From Medicago truncatula (taxonomy: Eukaryota > Streptophyta > Magnoliopsida > Fabales > Fabaceae), in NCBI RefSeq assembly GCF_003473485.1, contig NC_053047.1, positions 8,633,001-8,697,000 of the forward strand: a DNA stretch of 64,000 nt. The letters run 5' to 3'. Of the stretch, positions 1-12,315 are shown in pieces. The stretch's first letter is position 1; every line of letters starts with the position of its first letter. A program made the translations under genes and the position numbers. The notes beneath the pieces were generated by a model. That model worked only from the letters and a program-made list of their open reading frames with translations, did not search any database and was not told the DNA's origin.

Positions 1-34
1 CATAGAGTCTCATATAAATTAAATCCAAGACTTC

Positions 35-436
35 TCAGGGGACTTCTACGGTACACCCACAAATTAAGGTGTATCGATACTCCTATTTTAAAAATTTTTA
101 AATTAACTATTATTTTTATGGAATAAAAAGCTATTTGTTGATATTTATATTTTAGAAGATGTCATTTCATAAGAAAAAAATCATCGTTTAATTAGTTTAT
201 AAAAATCATACTAATTTTTTTTTTTTACATTTTATTGTAAAAAAATTAAAATTCTCTATTATGAGTACTAAAAATTTAGAAAAATTAAATTTTATTTCAT
301 CAACGTTTTTGATAAATAAGATTTAATTATTATAATTATAGATAATAGAAAACAATTTTTCTCTTCAAAAAATAACACATTTAACTAATAATTTATTGAC
401 TTGGTGTACCAATACATTCAAATTTGTAGATGTACC
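35..436. repeat. Dispersed ~400-bp repeat, copy 1 of 3
   Basis: This AT-rich block begins with 'cttctacggtacaccc' and ends with 'gatgtaccataaaattt'. Nearly the same sequence recurs at 25432-25845 and, more diverged, at 50580-50850. The two ends are imperfect inverted repeats of each other around the core 'TGGTACA/GGTACAC', which suggests a non-autonomous DNA transposon. No coding sequence is visible. The family name is unknown to me. Confidence 0.6.
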
Positions 437-1855
437 ATAAAATTTGCTCTATTTAATAGTATATAAAGCTTGAGTGCACAGTCCAAGTAATCCAGATATT
501 CTTGGACTTAATTAGCACCTACCAACTTGAATTAAAATACACATGAATTGGGATGCATGATATTGGATTTGGACCTCATATAAAGAACTAAACTCCCATC
601 TACTTACCAACTACCAAGACAGTTGGTTGATCAAATTATCTACTTCTAAGAAATTATTTTTGGACATTAAATTTTTTGATGTTAAATACAGTTTTATTTT
701 TATTTTTATGTTAAATTTGAATAAGTTGTAGAAGATACAAAGTGAGAAATAGTGAATACTTTGTAGACTTTTTTTTTTTTGTTGAGTTTAATGGTGATGC
801 ACAGTTGGTTTACGGTTTAATGAATGTTCATTAAATTACTATATGATCCCACTATTACTGTTTAATAGACTTTTACTAAGAAATTTAAAATAGAAACTTT
901 ATCTTGAGAGTCGTACATTCAACACAATGAAACAATAAAAAATAACTTTATTTTCAGAATTGTACATAAAATTTATCAACTATTTTTATTTTTAAAACCT
1001 TATCAAATGCCCTAAGACACTTTATCATCACCCTTATTTTAAACCTTACATATATGAGAAGAAAATGCAAGGTAAATTAACATTACAAAATGCAAGCATG
1101 GAAAAAACACGTTTTGAAGGTGGTAATGTGGTTTATAACAGTTACTCAAAACGAGGAAAAAATTACTTAATTAATTAATCAGCAAAAAAAGGTTGCAGAA
1201 TCTGGTCCCCACATTTTTCCTTTCTCTTTTGTTCAATATTTTATCCATTCTTTTGCTTAGGTTTTAAAAAAATATTTTCTGTCACATTTTGAGTGCTGAA
1301 AAACCATTCAAAAATTCAACTATACTATATGAGCTATGAAATCAGCACACAATCTCTCTCTCTCTTCAATTACTTTTTTTCTATTAAAAAAATATGTGTA
1401 AAAAGAGATAGTGATAGTTGTGAGTTAGATAATGAATTAATGATAATGATGATGATGACATATCTTATATAATATTAATTCTTGGAGGGTATTATAATCT
1501 CTAAACACACACCTTAATTATTTACTTAACCACTTATTTTCCTAACATATGGAGTATGCTTCCATGTTGAATCCATCTTAATGGCTTCCTTTCCTTATTC
1601 TAAGTCACTCCTATCACCTCATCTTGACCACCTTTCAACTTCATATTGTTTTCATACATAATTATGGATTAGAGTTATATTATACTAACTTAATGTCTTA
1701 AGTAAATGGCTTTTTATTCTCTTCTCTTTGTGATTTATCCATTCACACTTTCTATTTTGTTCTTCACTTCTTAGTAAATATGGTCAAACCATGAAGATAT
1801 CAACTTTTTCTTAATCTTGGCATGTTCAAGCTCATGATCATGTGAAGTCTTCTAG
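437..1855 (+). promoter_or_regulatory. Upstream region and 5' leader of the F-box/kelch gene
   Basis: No open frame here is convincing. The stretch is AT-rich, with a CT microsatellite near 1350 and a GAT-rich run near 1445. The last part should be the promoter and 5' leader of the F-box gene, because a good splice donor (tctag|gtaagt) sits at 1855/1856. A matching acceptor (tttttgcag) ends at 2397. That predicts a 542-bp intron inside the 5' UTR. The transcription start cannot be fixed from sequence alone. Confidence 0.4.
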
Positions 1856-2482
1856 GTAAGTATCTTTTTCAATGATATTCATGATATCTTTATTTTGCAT
1901 GCATTGAATTTTTTGACTTTATCCAACGACATAAACACTTCTGAAATTGTTTGACGTGTCCATGAACTTTTATTAGCTTAGTTCCATAAACTTTTTAGGA
2001 TAGCTTATGAAGATATCTTATAGCACGAAAACCATTTCATTTTTGTTATAGAAATAGATTATACATAAGCATTAATACGATAGAAGTATGTTATAATATA
2101 AGTGTTTTAAGTTTTTTTTTATACGAATAAGATAAAATATCAATTGAGAAATAAATTTTACCATGGTTTAAAAAAAAAATGTAACTGCGATTGGACCGTG
2201 ACATCAAGATTTTTGATATCTTAGTGTGGTCACGATTTGACCACACTTAATTTTAAATGTTATTTGACTCTAATTTATTCTGTGATTATTAGTTTTCAAA
2301 GAATTTGACTCTAATTCACTATTAACTATAGGCATTGAGTATCTTATTCTTACTTATAACATAAATTTCAATCTAATTCTAGTAACTGTTTTTGCAGATA
2401 TTTAGCAATAGGGTGTGAACTGTGAAGTCTTTTTGTTCAGCAAAACATTATTCAGAGAAAAAGAAAAAACAATTGCATAAAA

Positions 2483-4420
2483 ATGAGTTATAGTGTGTCT
2501 AGTAAAAGATCATTCATTGGTAGTGGAATTTACAGAAATTCACCAAATTCCTCCAATGAAAATTTGAGAATTCTACAATTGTCACTATCTGGTGACAATG
2601 GTTCCTCCTCAGGTCAAGAACCGCAGGATGCAGATTATGTTCTACTACCATTACCATGTCTTAGTGATGAACTAGAGACAATGATATTGGCAAGGTTTCC
2701 AATTTCAAAACACTGGAAAATGTGTTGCTTAAACAACAAGTTTTTAAATCTAATGAAGAATGGTGAAATCTATAAGATAAGAAGAATGATAGGGTTGAAA
2801 GAACCATCAGTTTTTATGTTAGCAAGTGGTGGTGAAAGGAATTGGTGTGTGTTTGATGGTCAATTCAAGTCATGCAGGAAGCTACCTATTATTCCATCTG
2901 ATTACATATTTGAAAATGGTGAAAAAGAGTCCTTTTCTGCAGGCACACATTTATTTGTTTCAGGTATGTATTTTGAGTAATTGGTTATTTTTGTCGTTGT
3001 ATGTGTGAAGCGGTGTTACTGTAGTTCTTGAATGTATCGAAATTACAGAAGCATACAAGAATGTTTCTTTTATTAGTCAGTTTGGTCTTTACATGTGTCT
3101 TTCGTCGGTTAGGTTATAGTCTTCATATGTCTTTTGTTGGTCGGTTTATAGTCTATGCATGGAAATACTAATGGAAGGCATACTCATGAATATTTTTTTG
3201 TAATTTTGATAGATTTAGGGATTATATCGACACAAACGCACACATTTAGGGAAGACAGTGACGATTAGTCCTTGAATGAATGATGGTGTCACTATATATT
3301 GTTAGACGTTTTTATCATCGAATGTTTCTTTCGTTTGTTAGTTTGATTCTCACATGTGTTTTTCGTTACTCGGTTTCGTTTATGAAATTACTGGCAAAAG
3401 ACAAACATAGATATGTTAGTTTGTTCCTCAAATGCATATTTCATGAGTCGGTTTGGCCCTAAAAATCACTAACAAATAGACACAAACATGAGCGTTTGTT
3501 TGGTCTTCATATGCGTCTCTCGTTAGTTAGTTTGGTCTAGGAGTTACTAATAAACGCGCACTTAGGGATATTTTTTTAATTTTGATAGATTCGAGGACTA
3601 TAGTGGCATCGCCTCGTACATTCAAGACCAAAATGACATATTTTTGCACAATATTATTCCTTCTTTAACAAATCAATTAACAGGTATGGAGATTGATGGA
3701 GCCGTTATATGGCGTTATGAATTAACAACAAATGAATGGTTCAAAGGTCCATCAATGATAACACCAAGGTGTGTCTTTGCAAAAGCTTCATGTGACAATT
3801 TTGCTTATGTTGCTGGTGGACTTGAAAGAAAAAACTGCATTGAAGTTTTAAGCATGAACCAAACATGTTTAAATTCAGCTGAAAAATACAATTCTGAAAA
3901 CCAAACATGGCAAAAACTCCCAAACATGAACAAAAAGAGAAAATCATGTTCAGGATGTTACTTGGACAACAAGTTTTATGTAATTGGAGGACGAGATGAA
4001 AATAATGACGATCTAACATGTGGTGAATTCTTCGACGAAAAGACCAACAAGTGGAATTTGATTCCTAACATGTTGAAGGATATTGTTCTTTCAAGTTCAA
4101 GATTACCACCACTTATAGCTGTTGTTAACAATGAATTGTACACACTTGATGCTTCAACAAACGAGGTAAAGGTTTATATGAAAGATAGTAACTTGTGGAA
4201 GAAGTTAGGGTTTGTTCCTGTTAGAGCTGATAACCAAGTTGGTTATGGTGTGGCATTCAAATCTTTGGGAAATGAATTGCTTGTTATTTGTAAAACAGCG
4301 ATGAAGATTTATAAGTGTTTTCCTCATCCTGATTTGGAGGTTTTGGAGTGGAAGAAAATTGTGTGTGGTAGTGGAAATCTTAACTCTTATATTCACAATT
4401 GTGCTGTGATGTTGGCTTGA
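2483..4420 (+). CDS. F-box/kelch-repeat protein (two coding exons, 405 aa)
   Basis: Likely a substrate-recognition subunit of an SCF E3 ubiquitin ligase. The coding exons are 2483-2963 and 3684-4420. The donor cag|gtatgt and acceptor aacag join in frame and restore a Ser-Gly-Met-Glu-Ile junction. Residues about 55-100 resemble a weak F-box (SDELETMILARFP, then a CCLNNKF segment). Exon 2 carries kelch-type beta-propeller units with GG-containing motifs (YVAGGLERKN, FYVIGGRDENN) and conserved Trp after each unit. The layout and length fit the plant family of SKIP11/At1g74510-like proteins, which also tend to be compact. A 5' UTR intron (1856-2397) is predicted. The F-box is divergent, so SKP1 binding is an inference. 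No breaks are seen. Confidence 0.88.
2964..3683 (+). other. Intron of the F-box/kelch gene with degenerate internal repeats
   Basis: The 720-bp intron contains several loosely repeated lines built on phrases such as 'agtttggtc', 'acatgtgtctttcgt' and 'gggattata'. They look like degenerate tandem units. The open frames inside it are chance. Confidence 0.5.
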
Positions 4421-5191
4421 AAACTTTGAAGAATGAGTTTTATGGATTAAGTAGTTGTTGGTTGGAAATGAAACTTTATGAAAATAAAGTAAGAAAAAGT
4501 TGAAGGTTTGTGTGAAGTTTATTTTGATGAATAACAGTTTAGGCAAGTTTGATCTCGAGGGGTCATCAAGGTCAAAGAAAGCCTGAAGGTTAAGAGAAAG
4601 TTAGCAGATGCACTTATATATGATAATACCTATCAATGAGGTCTCACATCGACAATGAGATTCGAACTCAGGTCATGAGGTCTCACATCGATAGTAAGAT
4701 TCAAACTCAGGTCATTATGAGATTGGAGCTAATCTTCTTACCGATTGAATCAACTTTCTTTAGTTGATTTCTCTTTACTTGTTTTTGTTATTTAATGTTT
4801 CTAGTAAGCCTTGTTGTAATAAAGTTTCTAGTAATCCATATGGTTTCATTTCATGGAACTACTTGATCATTGGCTTGGTAATCAAGCTTGTTCATGTATC
4901 TTGTTCTTTTATCCGTAATGTAAAAGTGTTCTACTTTGATTTTCCCAATTTCTTTATTTACATGTTTATATCGCAATTGCAAATAAAGAGTAAATAATCA
5001 GATACTCTTTTTCAGATTTATTGAATAATTAATGTATTTGAAATATATTATAAATCAGATACATCAATTATTCAATGAATATGAATCTAAAAATATAATA
5101 TTTGCTTATAATAATAAACCATACATCAATTATTTAATAAATTTTAAAAATTTAAAAAGAGAATATTTGCTTATAACAACAATCAGAGTAG
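4421..5191. other. Intergenic, 3' side of the F-box gene
   Basis: The first part is the 3' UTR. Between 4637 and 4715 there is a short direct repeat ('gaggtctcacatcga...', two copies about 42 bp apart). Nothing else is recognisable. The small open frames lack support. Confidence 0.4.
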
Positions 5192-5281
5192 TTTTTTTTT
5201 TGTGGTATCTGGGGTTCGAACCCTGGACCTTGCATATGTTATGCATTGTCTTTACCAACTGAGTTAAGCTCACGGGGACAA
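5192..5281 (-). repeat. tRNA-derived SINE fragment (minus strand)
   Basis: Read on the minus strand this begins tgtccccgtgagctta, has an A-box-like stretch (gagcttaactcagttgg), then a B-box (gggttcgaaccc), and ends in a run that is oligo-T on the plus strand. The same family is at 17751-17842 and 63816-63952. It is not a functional tRNA: no cloverleaf acceptor stem pairs. Confidence 0.75.
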
Positions 5282-6090
5282 CCGGAGTAGTTTAAATCAA
5301 GTAAGTATGGTTAGAAAATAGTAAACAAACTTGTCCAATATACTTAACTTTCTTTAGTTGTGTGGGCAAAGTTGTTTTGTACTATCAACCCACCGTCATT
5401 AAATTAAAGTATACAACAATATTCTTTTCAATACTGTTACGATTTTCACCATAAAATAAAATTACTTTGGTCCAACATTGTTTTCTTTCAAAAAGATCAT
5501 TCAATGGTCAATTGATCCTTTTTGATCAAAAATAAATTTTTTGAACTTTAAATTAAAGTTGAGTAAAAAAAAAAAACTTTTAATTAAATTAAAAAGTCTC
5601 TAATATTGCAAAAATTAAAATTGAAGATTACCCTAAACTCAAAATAAAGAACAAATAGCTTGTGACGATTGACTTGATAAGGAGTTGTTTCAATTGTAAG
5701 ATTGTGTATCAACTTTTGTTGTCAAGGTATGAATCCTAGTGATTTAGTAAGCACCTATGTAAATGTTTATTGAACCTTGAGGTATATTCTGATATTGATG
5801 AGTCCTATAAAATAAATAAAGAACAAATAAATAAAGAGTTAAATAAGTTTTCGTTTCTTATAAAATTTTCAAATTTCTCATTTGTCCCACTAAAAGATTT
5901 CTTCAATTTTTGGTCCTCCAAATATTTTCTGTCACAACTTTTGATCCTTGCTTTTAGGTAAGATCATGTGTACCCTTCATATTTTTGAATGAGTTTTTCA
6001 AGTATGTTTAGAATATTATAAGAATCTCTAAAAAAAAATTATAACTAAACATGATTAAATATGATTATTTAAGCACAAAAAAAATAAAAA
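5282..6090. other. AT-rich intergenic DNA, nothing recognised
   Basis: No gene, RNA or clear repeat is visible. Oligo-A and oligo-T runs are frequent. The short open frame at 5770-5961 has no recognisable motif. Confidence 0.4.
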
Positions 6091-6499
6091 AGCTTAATTG
6101 CATTTTTGGCCCCTAAGTATCACAATCTTGCAATTTTGATCCCTTATAAAAAACAATAACAAATCAGTCTGCTAAGTTTACTCCCTTTTGCACTTTTGGT
6201 CCCCCGGACCAATTTTGACTGGGTCAATGCATAAGTGGCACCCAAATCACTTTATTTATTAAACTTAGTTTTGGCTCCCTAAGTATCACAATCTTGCGAT
6301 TTTGGCCCCTTAAGAAAATAGAAAGTCACACGTGGCACCTCACTTTAAGTGGTGTGGGTGCCACGTATGCATTGACTTGGTCAAAATTGATTTAGAGAGT
6401 CAAAAGTATAAAAATGGGTAAATTTGGGCTGATTTGTTATTGATTTTTTTATAGGGGGCCAAAATTCCAAGATTGTGATACTAAAACTACAATTAAGCC
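6091..6499. mobile_element. Foldback/MITE element with long inverted ends
   Basis: The left end (gcttaattgcatttttggcc, 'taagtatcacaatcttgc') is the approximate reverse complement of the right end ('aagattgtgatac', 'acaattaagcct'). The arms run about 190 bp each, including 'tgactgggtcaatgcat' against 'atgcattgacttggtca'. There is no coding capacity. The same style of end recurs at 36779-39494. Confidence 0.7.
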
Positions 6500-6986
6500 T
6501 ATAAAAAATCACATTTAATTAATCTCTAATTTAAAAATTCAATACTTTTATCAAGAGATAATTCTATAATGTACTAAACTTGACGACATATGTCTTTATT
6601 AAATTTTGAATAATACACATAAATTGACTTAAAAACAGATACCAAAAGTGATGACATAAAGTATTTGAAGGATAAAAAATTGAAAAAATATTTTCGAGAG
6701 AGTAAAGGCGAAATTTGAAAATTTTATAAAGAATAAAAACTTATTTAACCCAATAGAAAATGAATAACAAATGTCTAAGAATGATAAAATGTTTTAAAAA
6801 AATGTTAAAGAATGGCCCGAATGAATTGATTAATGAAACAAATATAAAACTAATTTATTGGAAAGTTGTAAATTCAATTTTATATAGTTTTAAAATTGTT
6901 GTTTGAAATATAAAACTACTACTATTTTGTAACTCTGTATCCAATTTATGTGAGTTTACTTGGTTAAAAGAGACATTGTATTATAC

Positions 6987-7117
6987 TACTCCCTCCGGTC
7001 CTATTTATAAGAGAATTTTGGGTCAACAAAAGTTGATGTATCTAGTTAAAAATTCAGTCCAAATACATTCACTTTTGTTGACCTAAATTTCTCTTATAAA
7101 TAGGACCGGAGGTAGTA
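6987..7117. mobile_element. Stowaway-like MITE, copy 1 (~131 bp)
   Basis: The terminal inverted repeats are TACTCCCTCCGGTCCTATTT and its complement near 7098-7117. The element is almost a perfect hairpin with little loop. A copy about 95 percent identical by eye lies at 41935-42065. The TA target preference and ctccctcc ends are typical of plant Tc1/mariner MITEs. Confidence 0.85.
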
Positions 7118-7208
7118 TTAGCTTATTTGGATGTGCGGTGGAAGTAACTTTCTCACGCCCCAAGGTAAAAATTGTTGTAATTTGGAAAAGCTACTATATA
7201 TAACTTCA

Positions 7209-8084
7209 GGTGGCATTTAGTATAGGAAAGGGGAGTTGTTTCCCACCTTTCATTGATCTTATTATAATCTACACACACTATATCTTTCCCCACTTTGTCA
7301 TCAACCTCACTACTATCATCTCCACCTTTCACCACCACCACACCTCTGAACCCAAGTCAACAACCCACCTCATCACACCTTCAAAAAAACTCTAATAGGT
7401 ACCCATTGCTTGGGAGTTTCAGTTGCCAAAATCGCTTGCCCAAATCCAATCAATTCAAATAAACTAAATACATAGAAAAAGGATAATCAACACATACAAA
7501 AAAACCCATAACTCAACCACAAAAAAAAACATAAAAAAAACTCAGATCTAAATTTTTTTGAAAGCACAAATCTGCTGGTGTTTTATTGGATTCTATTGTT
7601 GATGATGAAAGTGGTTGTTTTTCTATTATATTTGAGAATGAATGAAAGGTTTTTTGAAAGTACGTAATGTTATCAATGCCATGGTTGTTGTTACAAAAAC
7701 TATGTTTTTCAATATTAATGGTGAATTTTACTTTTTACATGTCTAATTATTTAAAATTGATTGCCATTTTGGAACCTATTATAAGCGTAGAATGGAAAGG
7801 AATTTTTATGCACAAGAAAGGGATTGAAAGATCAATTTTATGTCAAACAGCAAAATTCGAATTGAAAATCAGTGGGGAAAGATCAGTGAGGCTGAAGGGG
7901 TGGGTTGTTGACTGGAGTTTGGTGGTGGTTAAATGAGAGAGACGACAGTGAGGTTGAAGACAAAGTTGGGAAATATATAGTGTGTGCAGACCATAATAAG
8001 ATCAACGATCCTCTTAAATCTAACCGTCAAAAAATATTTTTCCATGGTGGGAAACAACTCCACTTTCCCATGCTAAACCCCACC
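7209..8084. mobile_element. Non-autonomous TIR element, ~0.88 kb with ~200-bp arms
   Basis: The left arm (ggtggcatttagtatagg..., 'gagttgtttcccacc', 'cacacactatat') reappears inverted on the right (8084 leftward: ggtggggtttagcatggg). The arms contain matching phrases over about 200 bp. The open frames at 7153-7341 (-) and 7905-8117 (+) are translations of these two arms, which is why they look alike. The middle has no transposase. A Mutator-like origin is a guess. Confidence 0.6.
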
Positions 8085-8339
8085 ATAAATTCATTGCAAA
8101 CATGGTTCCTACTGTGATTTTGACTTGATGTGAAATTGGTACCGCACAACTAAACACATACTATATATATATAGATATTGGAATGCAAATCATATATATA
8201 TATAGCATATATTAGTCTTAAGGGATAAATTTCTAATCACTAAACAACTTGAGAAACAAAACTTTTCAATTAATATCCATGAGACACTAATTAATCCAAT
8301 GTTTTTTTTTTTTGACAAAATTAACCCAATGTTTTTAAA

Positions 8340-9366
8340 ACATTTTCTTTTTATTTCAAGGGTGAGGTGTTCTGTTGATTTATCGTTGTTCCGTTGTGTA
8401 GGCGGTTTAGTCGCTTATTTGATTTATCGTTGAATAAAATGATTACAGTCGCTGAGGTGTTCTCTCTAGGCTGGGAGGTAGGGGGTGAAGCGTGGAGATG
8501 GAGGAGAAGGTTGTGGGAGTGGGAGGAGGAGTTGCTAGGGGAGTGTCGCCTATTACTTAACAATTTTGTTTTGCAGACTGTTGTTACTGACAGGTGGCAG
8601 TGGCTCCTTGACATTACCGGGGGGGGGGGGGGGGGGGGGGTACACTGTGCGTGGAGCTTACCAAATTCTTACTACATAGGTAGCTACTTTAAGTGATGAA
8701 ACGAGAGATCTTGTTTGGCATAGGCTGGTACCTTTGAAGGTCTCTATTCTATCTTGGAGGTTGTTGCGGGACAAATTACCAACAAAACAGAATCTTTTGA
8801 GGCGAGGTATTATTCAACCCGCGCGCGGACATTTATTGTGTGGCGGGGTGTGGGAACAACGAATCAGTATTACATATGTTCATTCACTGTGATATTTTTG
8901 GTGCTTTATGGCACCATGTTAGGAATTGGCTTGGCATCTCTGGAGCTGATCCCTATAACATACATGCTCATTTTATTCAGTTTACTATCGCTATAGGCAC
9001 TTCGAGGTCCAGACGTTCATTTATGCAGCTTTTGTGGCTATTGCGTGTGGATATTATGTAACAAAGAAACAACAGGCTATTCAATAATGTTCACACTCCA
9101 CTGACAGACTTGATGGATAAAGTTAAATATACAGCTTTGTGATGGCTAAAAGCTAATAATGCTAGTTTTGTTTATGGTTTACAAACATGGTGGTCGAACC
9201 CTTTACGTTGTTTGGGTATCGATTGATTTCTGTTATTGTTTTTGTACTCAGACATATTGTAATTTTGGGGTGACCTCTTGAGTACACCTTGTGCTTATGG
9301 GGATTCACCGCCGTTGTTAATATATAAATTCCATTTTTGGTTCTTAAAAAAAAAAAAAAAAAAAAG
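8340..9366 (+). mobile_element. LINE (non-LTR retrotransposon) 3' fragment with poly-A tail
   Basis: Translation in shifting frames gives the C-terminal part of a plant L1-type polyprotein: a DRWQWLLD...YTVRGAYQILT stretch, then the zf-RVT region (VWHRLVPLKVSILSWRLLRDKLPTKQNL, written here only as the key segments VWHRLVPLK and WRLLRDKLPT). It closes with an LKANNASFVYGLQTWW-like tail and ends in a 19-base poly-A at about 9347-9365. The copy is 5' truncated and broken by frameshifts, so it is dead. A 22-base G run (8619-8640) interrupts it where the family normally has about two Gly codons. Confidence 0.75.
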
Positions 9367-9482
9367 GAAAAAACACGTTTTATTACATTTGGATTTGGTT
9401 ATAACATTCACAACTTGTTTTAGAACTAAAAACGACACCGTTTCAAAACTAAACGCTTCACACTGACTCAAAACTTTGACCC

Positions 9483-9969
9483 ATTTTCCAAACCCTAGCC
9501 AAACCTTCACCATCTTCATCTTCCTCAAAATTCATCTCTTTCTCTCTCTAAATCTTCACTCTCTCTCGTCAATTTCCTCAATTCACCTCTCTCTCTTCGC
9601 AATTTTCACTCATCAAACCCTAATTCATCTTATCCCCTTGTTTCTCTCTCTTCATCACCAAACCCTAATTCACAAAAAAAATCACATTTTTCACTTCTTC
9701 ATGGCTTCTTCTTCAATCAGTGGATCTTCCTGAATCCAGATCGAGGTAAACATTACTTAATTCAGAATCAAAATCAGTGATTTTGGTTCTTTCCATTTTG
9801 GTAACAGAATTTTTACGAAGTAGTTTTCACACTTGAATTTGTTGTGATATAGGTACCCTTTTGGTCTATGATTGATAATATTGCATAAAGTTTAGATTTT
9901 TTTCATCTGGGTCTTGAAGATTTGAATTTTTAGGGTTTCGACCCTTTTGTTGATTAGATTTGGATAGTG
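9483..9969 (+). promoter_or_regulatory. 5' leader of the SWP73/SNF12 gene with telo-box motifs and leader intron
   Basis: A CT-rich leader typical of plant housekeeping genes. The telo-box core AAACCCTA occurs near 9490, 9616 and 9660. A leader intron is predicted from donor gag|gtaaac (9745/9746) to an acceptor tgattag ending at 9957. The ATG at 9970 follows closely. Confidence 0.5.
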
Positions 9970-12315
9970 ATGTCTGTGAACAATAATAACAACCCTTCTA
10001 AAGGCATTGGTGCTTCTTCATCATCCTTTGGTAATGCTGGAATGCCCTCTAATTCTATGTCTACAAACCCTGTTTTTTCACAAGCCCAAGCCCAAGCCCA
10101 GGCTCAAGCTCAAGCTCAAGCCCAAATGGCTGCTGGTTTTCAAGGCCAGTTTCCACAGTCACAAGCCCATGCTATAGTTCAAGCACAAAATAAGGCTCAG
10201 GCTCAAGCTCAGGCTCATGCACAAGCTGCAGCAGTAGCTCATGCTCAGCTCCAGGCTCATTTGCAAGCTCAAGGGTTGAGTCTTAATCAGAATCAGGTTG
10301 GTGGTTTAGGGAATTTAGGTGTTTCGTCGTCGTCGATGTCTACGCCTGGGAGTGGCAGTGCGAAACGTGGTCCTTTGAAACCACCTATGAGGCCGGTTGG
10401 ATTTCCGCCTCAGAATAATTTCTCACCGTTGAGACCAATGGAACTCACGCCTGCTGCTGCACGGAGAAAGAAGCAGAAGCTTCCTGAGAAACCGATGCAG
10501 GAAAGGGTGGCTGCTATATTGCCGGAATCTGCTCTTTATACACAGCTTCTCGAGTTTGAGTCTCGTGTGGATGCTGCACTTTCTAGAAAGAAGGTTGATA
10601 TTCAGGAAGCGCTGAAAAATCCGCCTTGTATTCAGAAAACTCTTCGTATTTATGTATTTAACACTTTTGCGAACCAAATTCGCACGATACCTAAGAAGCC
10701 AAATGCCGAGCCTCCGACGTGGACACTGAAGATAGTTGGGAGGGTATTGGAAGATGGTGTTGACCCTGATCAGCCGGGAGTAGTTCAGAAGTCGTCACCG
10801 ATGTATCCAAAGTTCTCGGCTTTCTTTAAAAAAGTAATCATTACTTTGGATCCGAGGCTATATCCTGAGAACAACACTATTATGTGGGATAGTTATCGAT
10901 CACCTGCTCCTCAAGAAGGTTTTGAAGTGAAGAGGAAAGGGGATAAAGAGTTTTCGGTGAATATACAGTTTTATATGAATTATGCACCTGAGAAGTTTAA
11001 GCTTTCACCAGCATTGACGGAAGTTCTTGCTATCGACGTTGATACTCGTCCAAGAATTATTGCTGCAATATGGCACTATGTGAAGGCTAGGAAACTGCAG
11101 AACCCTAGCGACCCTTCTTTTTTTCACTGTGATCAGCCTCTTCAGAAAGTATTTGGGGAAGAAAAGGTGAAGTTCACAACGGTTTCGCAGAAAATATCAC
11201 CACATTTGTTCCCTCCACCACCTATAGTTGTGGAGCATCAGATCAAACTATCGGGAAATAGTCCAGCTGGGAGTGCTTGTTACGATGCGATGATTGATAT
11301 TCCTTTTCCTATTCAAAGGGAGTTGTCTGCACTATTGGCAAATGTTGAGAAGAACAAAGAGATTGAAACATGTGATGAATCGATATGTGGAATCATTAGA
11401 AAAATCCACGAGCATCGTAGGAGACGGGCATTCTTTCTTGGTTTCAGTCAATCTCCAGTAGAATTTATTAATGCCTTGATTGAGTCTCAAAGCAGGGATC
11501 TGAAAGCTGCAGCTGGAGAACCTAGTCGCAGTGCTGAAAAAGAGCGCCGAGCAGATTTTTTCAACCAACCATGGTAATCTTTGAGAACTATCTCTGCTCA
11601 TTTTTCTATCCTCCATTGTTTTATTTTATTTTATATTTTGTTTTTTTTGCTTGTCTCTGTTTATTTGCTACCATCTTTGATTGCAAATTAATTCATCATC
11701 GTCTGCCAGAATTGATTGTGATTGACTCAAAATCAGATATAATTTAGAATTGTCACTATACTTCTGTGATTAATAGTCCCCTTCCATATATTGTCTTAGT
11801 TGATGAATGATGATGATTTATATATAAACTTAGCATATATGTTAGTTGGACTGTTGGATTTATGCGCCTATTTTCATCTCATATGGCCCAGTGTTGTCAA
11901 ATAGCGCACTATGCTGTCATAGCATAACATAATTTGAACAAATCATGATTATTCTGCTATATGCTATTAGGCACAAAGTGTAGTGTAGTGTAGCGGAATT
12001 TGAACAAACCACCATTTTCTAAGATCTGCAGTTGACAACACTGATATATATGATAGGATTTCATTTCAAATGTTTTAAAATGCATTTTTTTTCTTTCTTC
12101 TGTGCACAATCCAGTTAAAATAAGCCTTGAATCAATGTATTTGTATTTTCTATGTTTAATGGATGCATTTTACGATTGAGCATTAACTATATCAATTATC
12201 ATTCACTAAAAGAATTCATATATTGTTTGACAACATGAGCAGGGTTGAAGATGCTGTTATTCGATATTTGAATCGCAAACCAGCTGCAGGAAGTGATGCT
12301 CCAGGAAGCACATGA
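9970..12315 (+). CDS. SNF12: SWI/SNF complex subunit SWP73/BAF60 (SNF12 homolog), 558 aa
   Basis: A core subunit of the nuclear SWI/SNF chromatin-remodelling complex. The coding exons are 9970-11573 and 12243-12315. The donor atg|gtaatc and acceptor gagcag rebuild the Trp codon of [14 protein letters not shown] use the ATG at 9970; the GTG just before it is not a plant start. Residues about 38-104 are a Gln-Ala-rich low-complexity tract. A conserved [11 protein letters not shown] motif follows near residue 160, and the SWIB/MDM2 fold lies at about 355-430 ([20 protein letters not shown], then ISPHL). The C-terminal [19 protein letters not shown] region is characteristic of the family. Arabidopsis has two such proteins (SWP73A/B) of similar length. 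No damage is seen. The intron holds a hAT-like MITE (11889-12043). Confidence 0.95.
10081..10290 (+). repeat. Coding CAAGCC/CAGGCT hexanucleotide-type tract (Gln-Ala repeat)
   Basis: Within the SWP73 exon, alternating CAA/CAG and GCC/GCT codons give (QA)n with a few Met, His and Asn breaks. This is a length-variable low-complexity region outside the SWIB domain. Confidence 0.85.
11889..12043. mobile_element. hAT-like MITE in the SWP73 intron
   Basis: The ends are CAGTGTTGTCAAATAGCG and its approximate complement ending ttgacaacactg. Inside are the phrases 'gctatatgctatt' and 'agcggaatttgaacaaa'. Related copies occur at 55015-55215 and 56117-56293. The 155-bp length and CAGTG ends suggest hAT. 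A clear 8-bp target duplication is not visible. Confidence 0.6.

Noticed and set aside
5192..5281. tRNA gene
   Set aside because: A-box and B-box are present but acceptor and anticodon stems do not pair and an oligo-T/A end is attached; this is a SINE. The same applies at 17751 and 63816.
7153..8117. Two similar small proteins on opposite strands
   Set aside because: They translate the two inverted arms of one TIR element, so the similarity is structural.
10423..10677. Minus-strand frame of 84 codons
   Set aside because: Shadow of the SWP73 exon; no motif and wrong strand.
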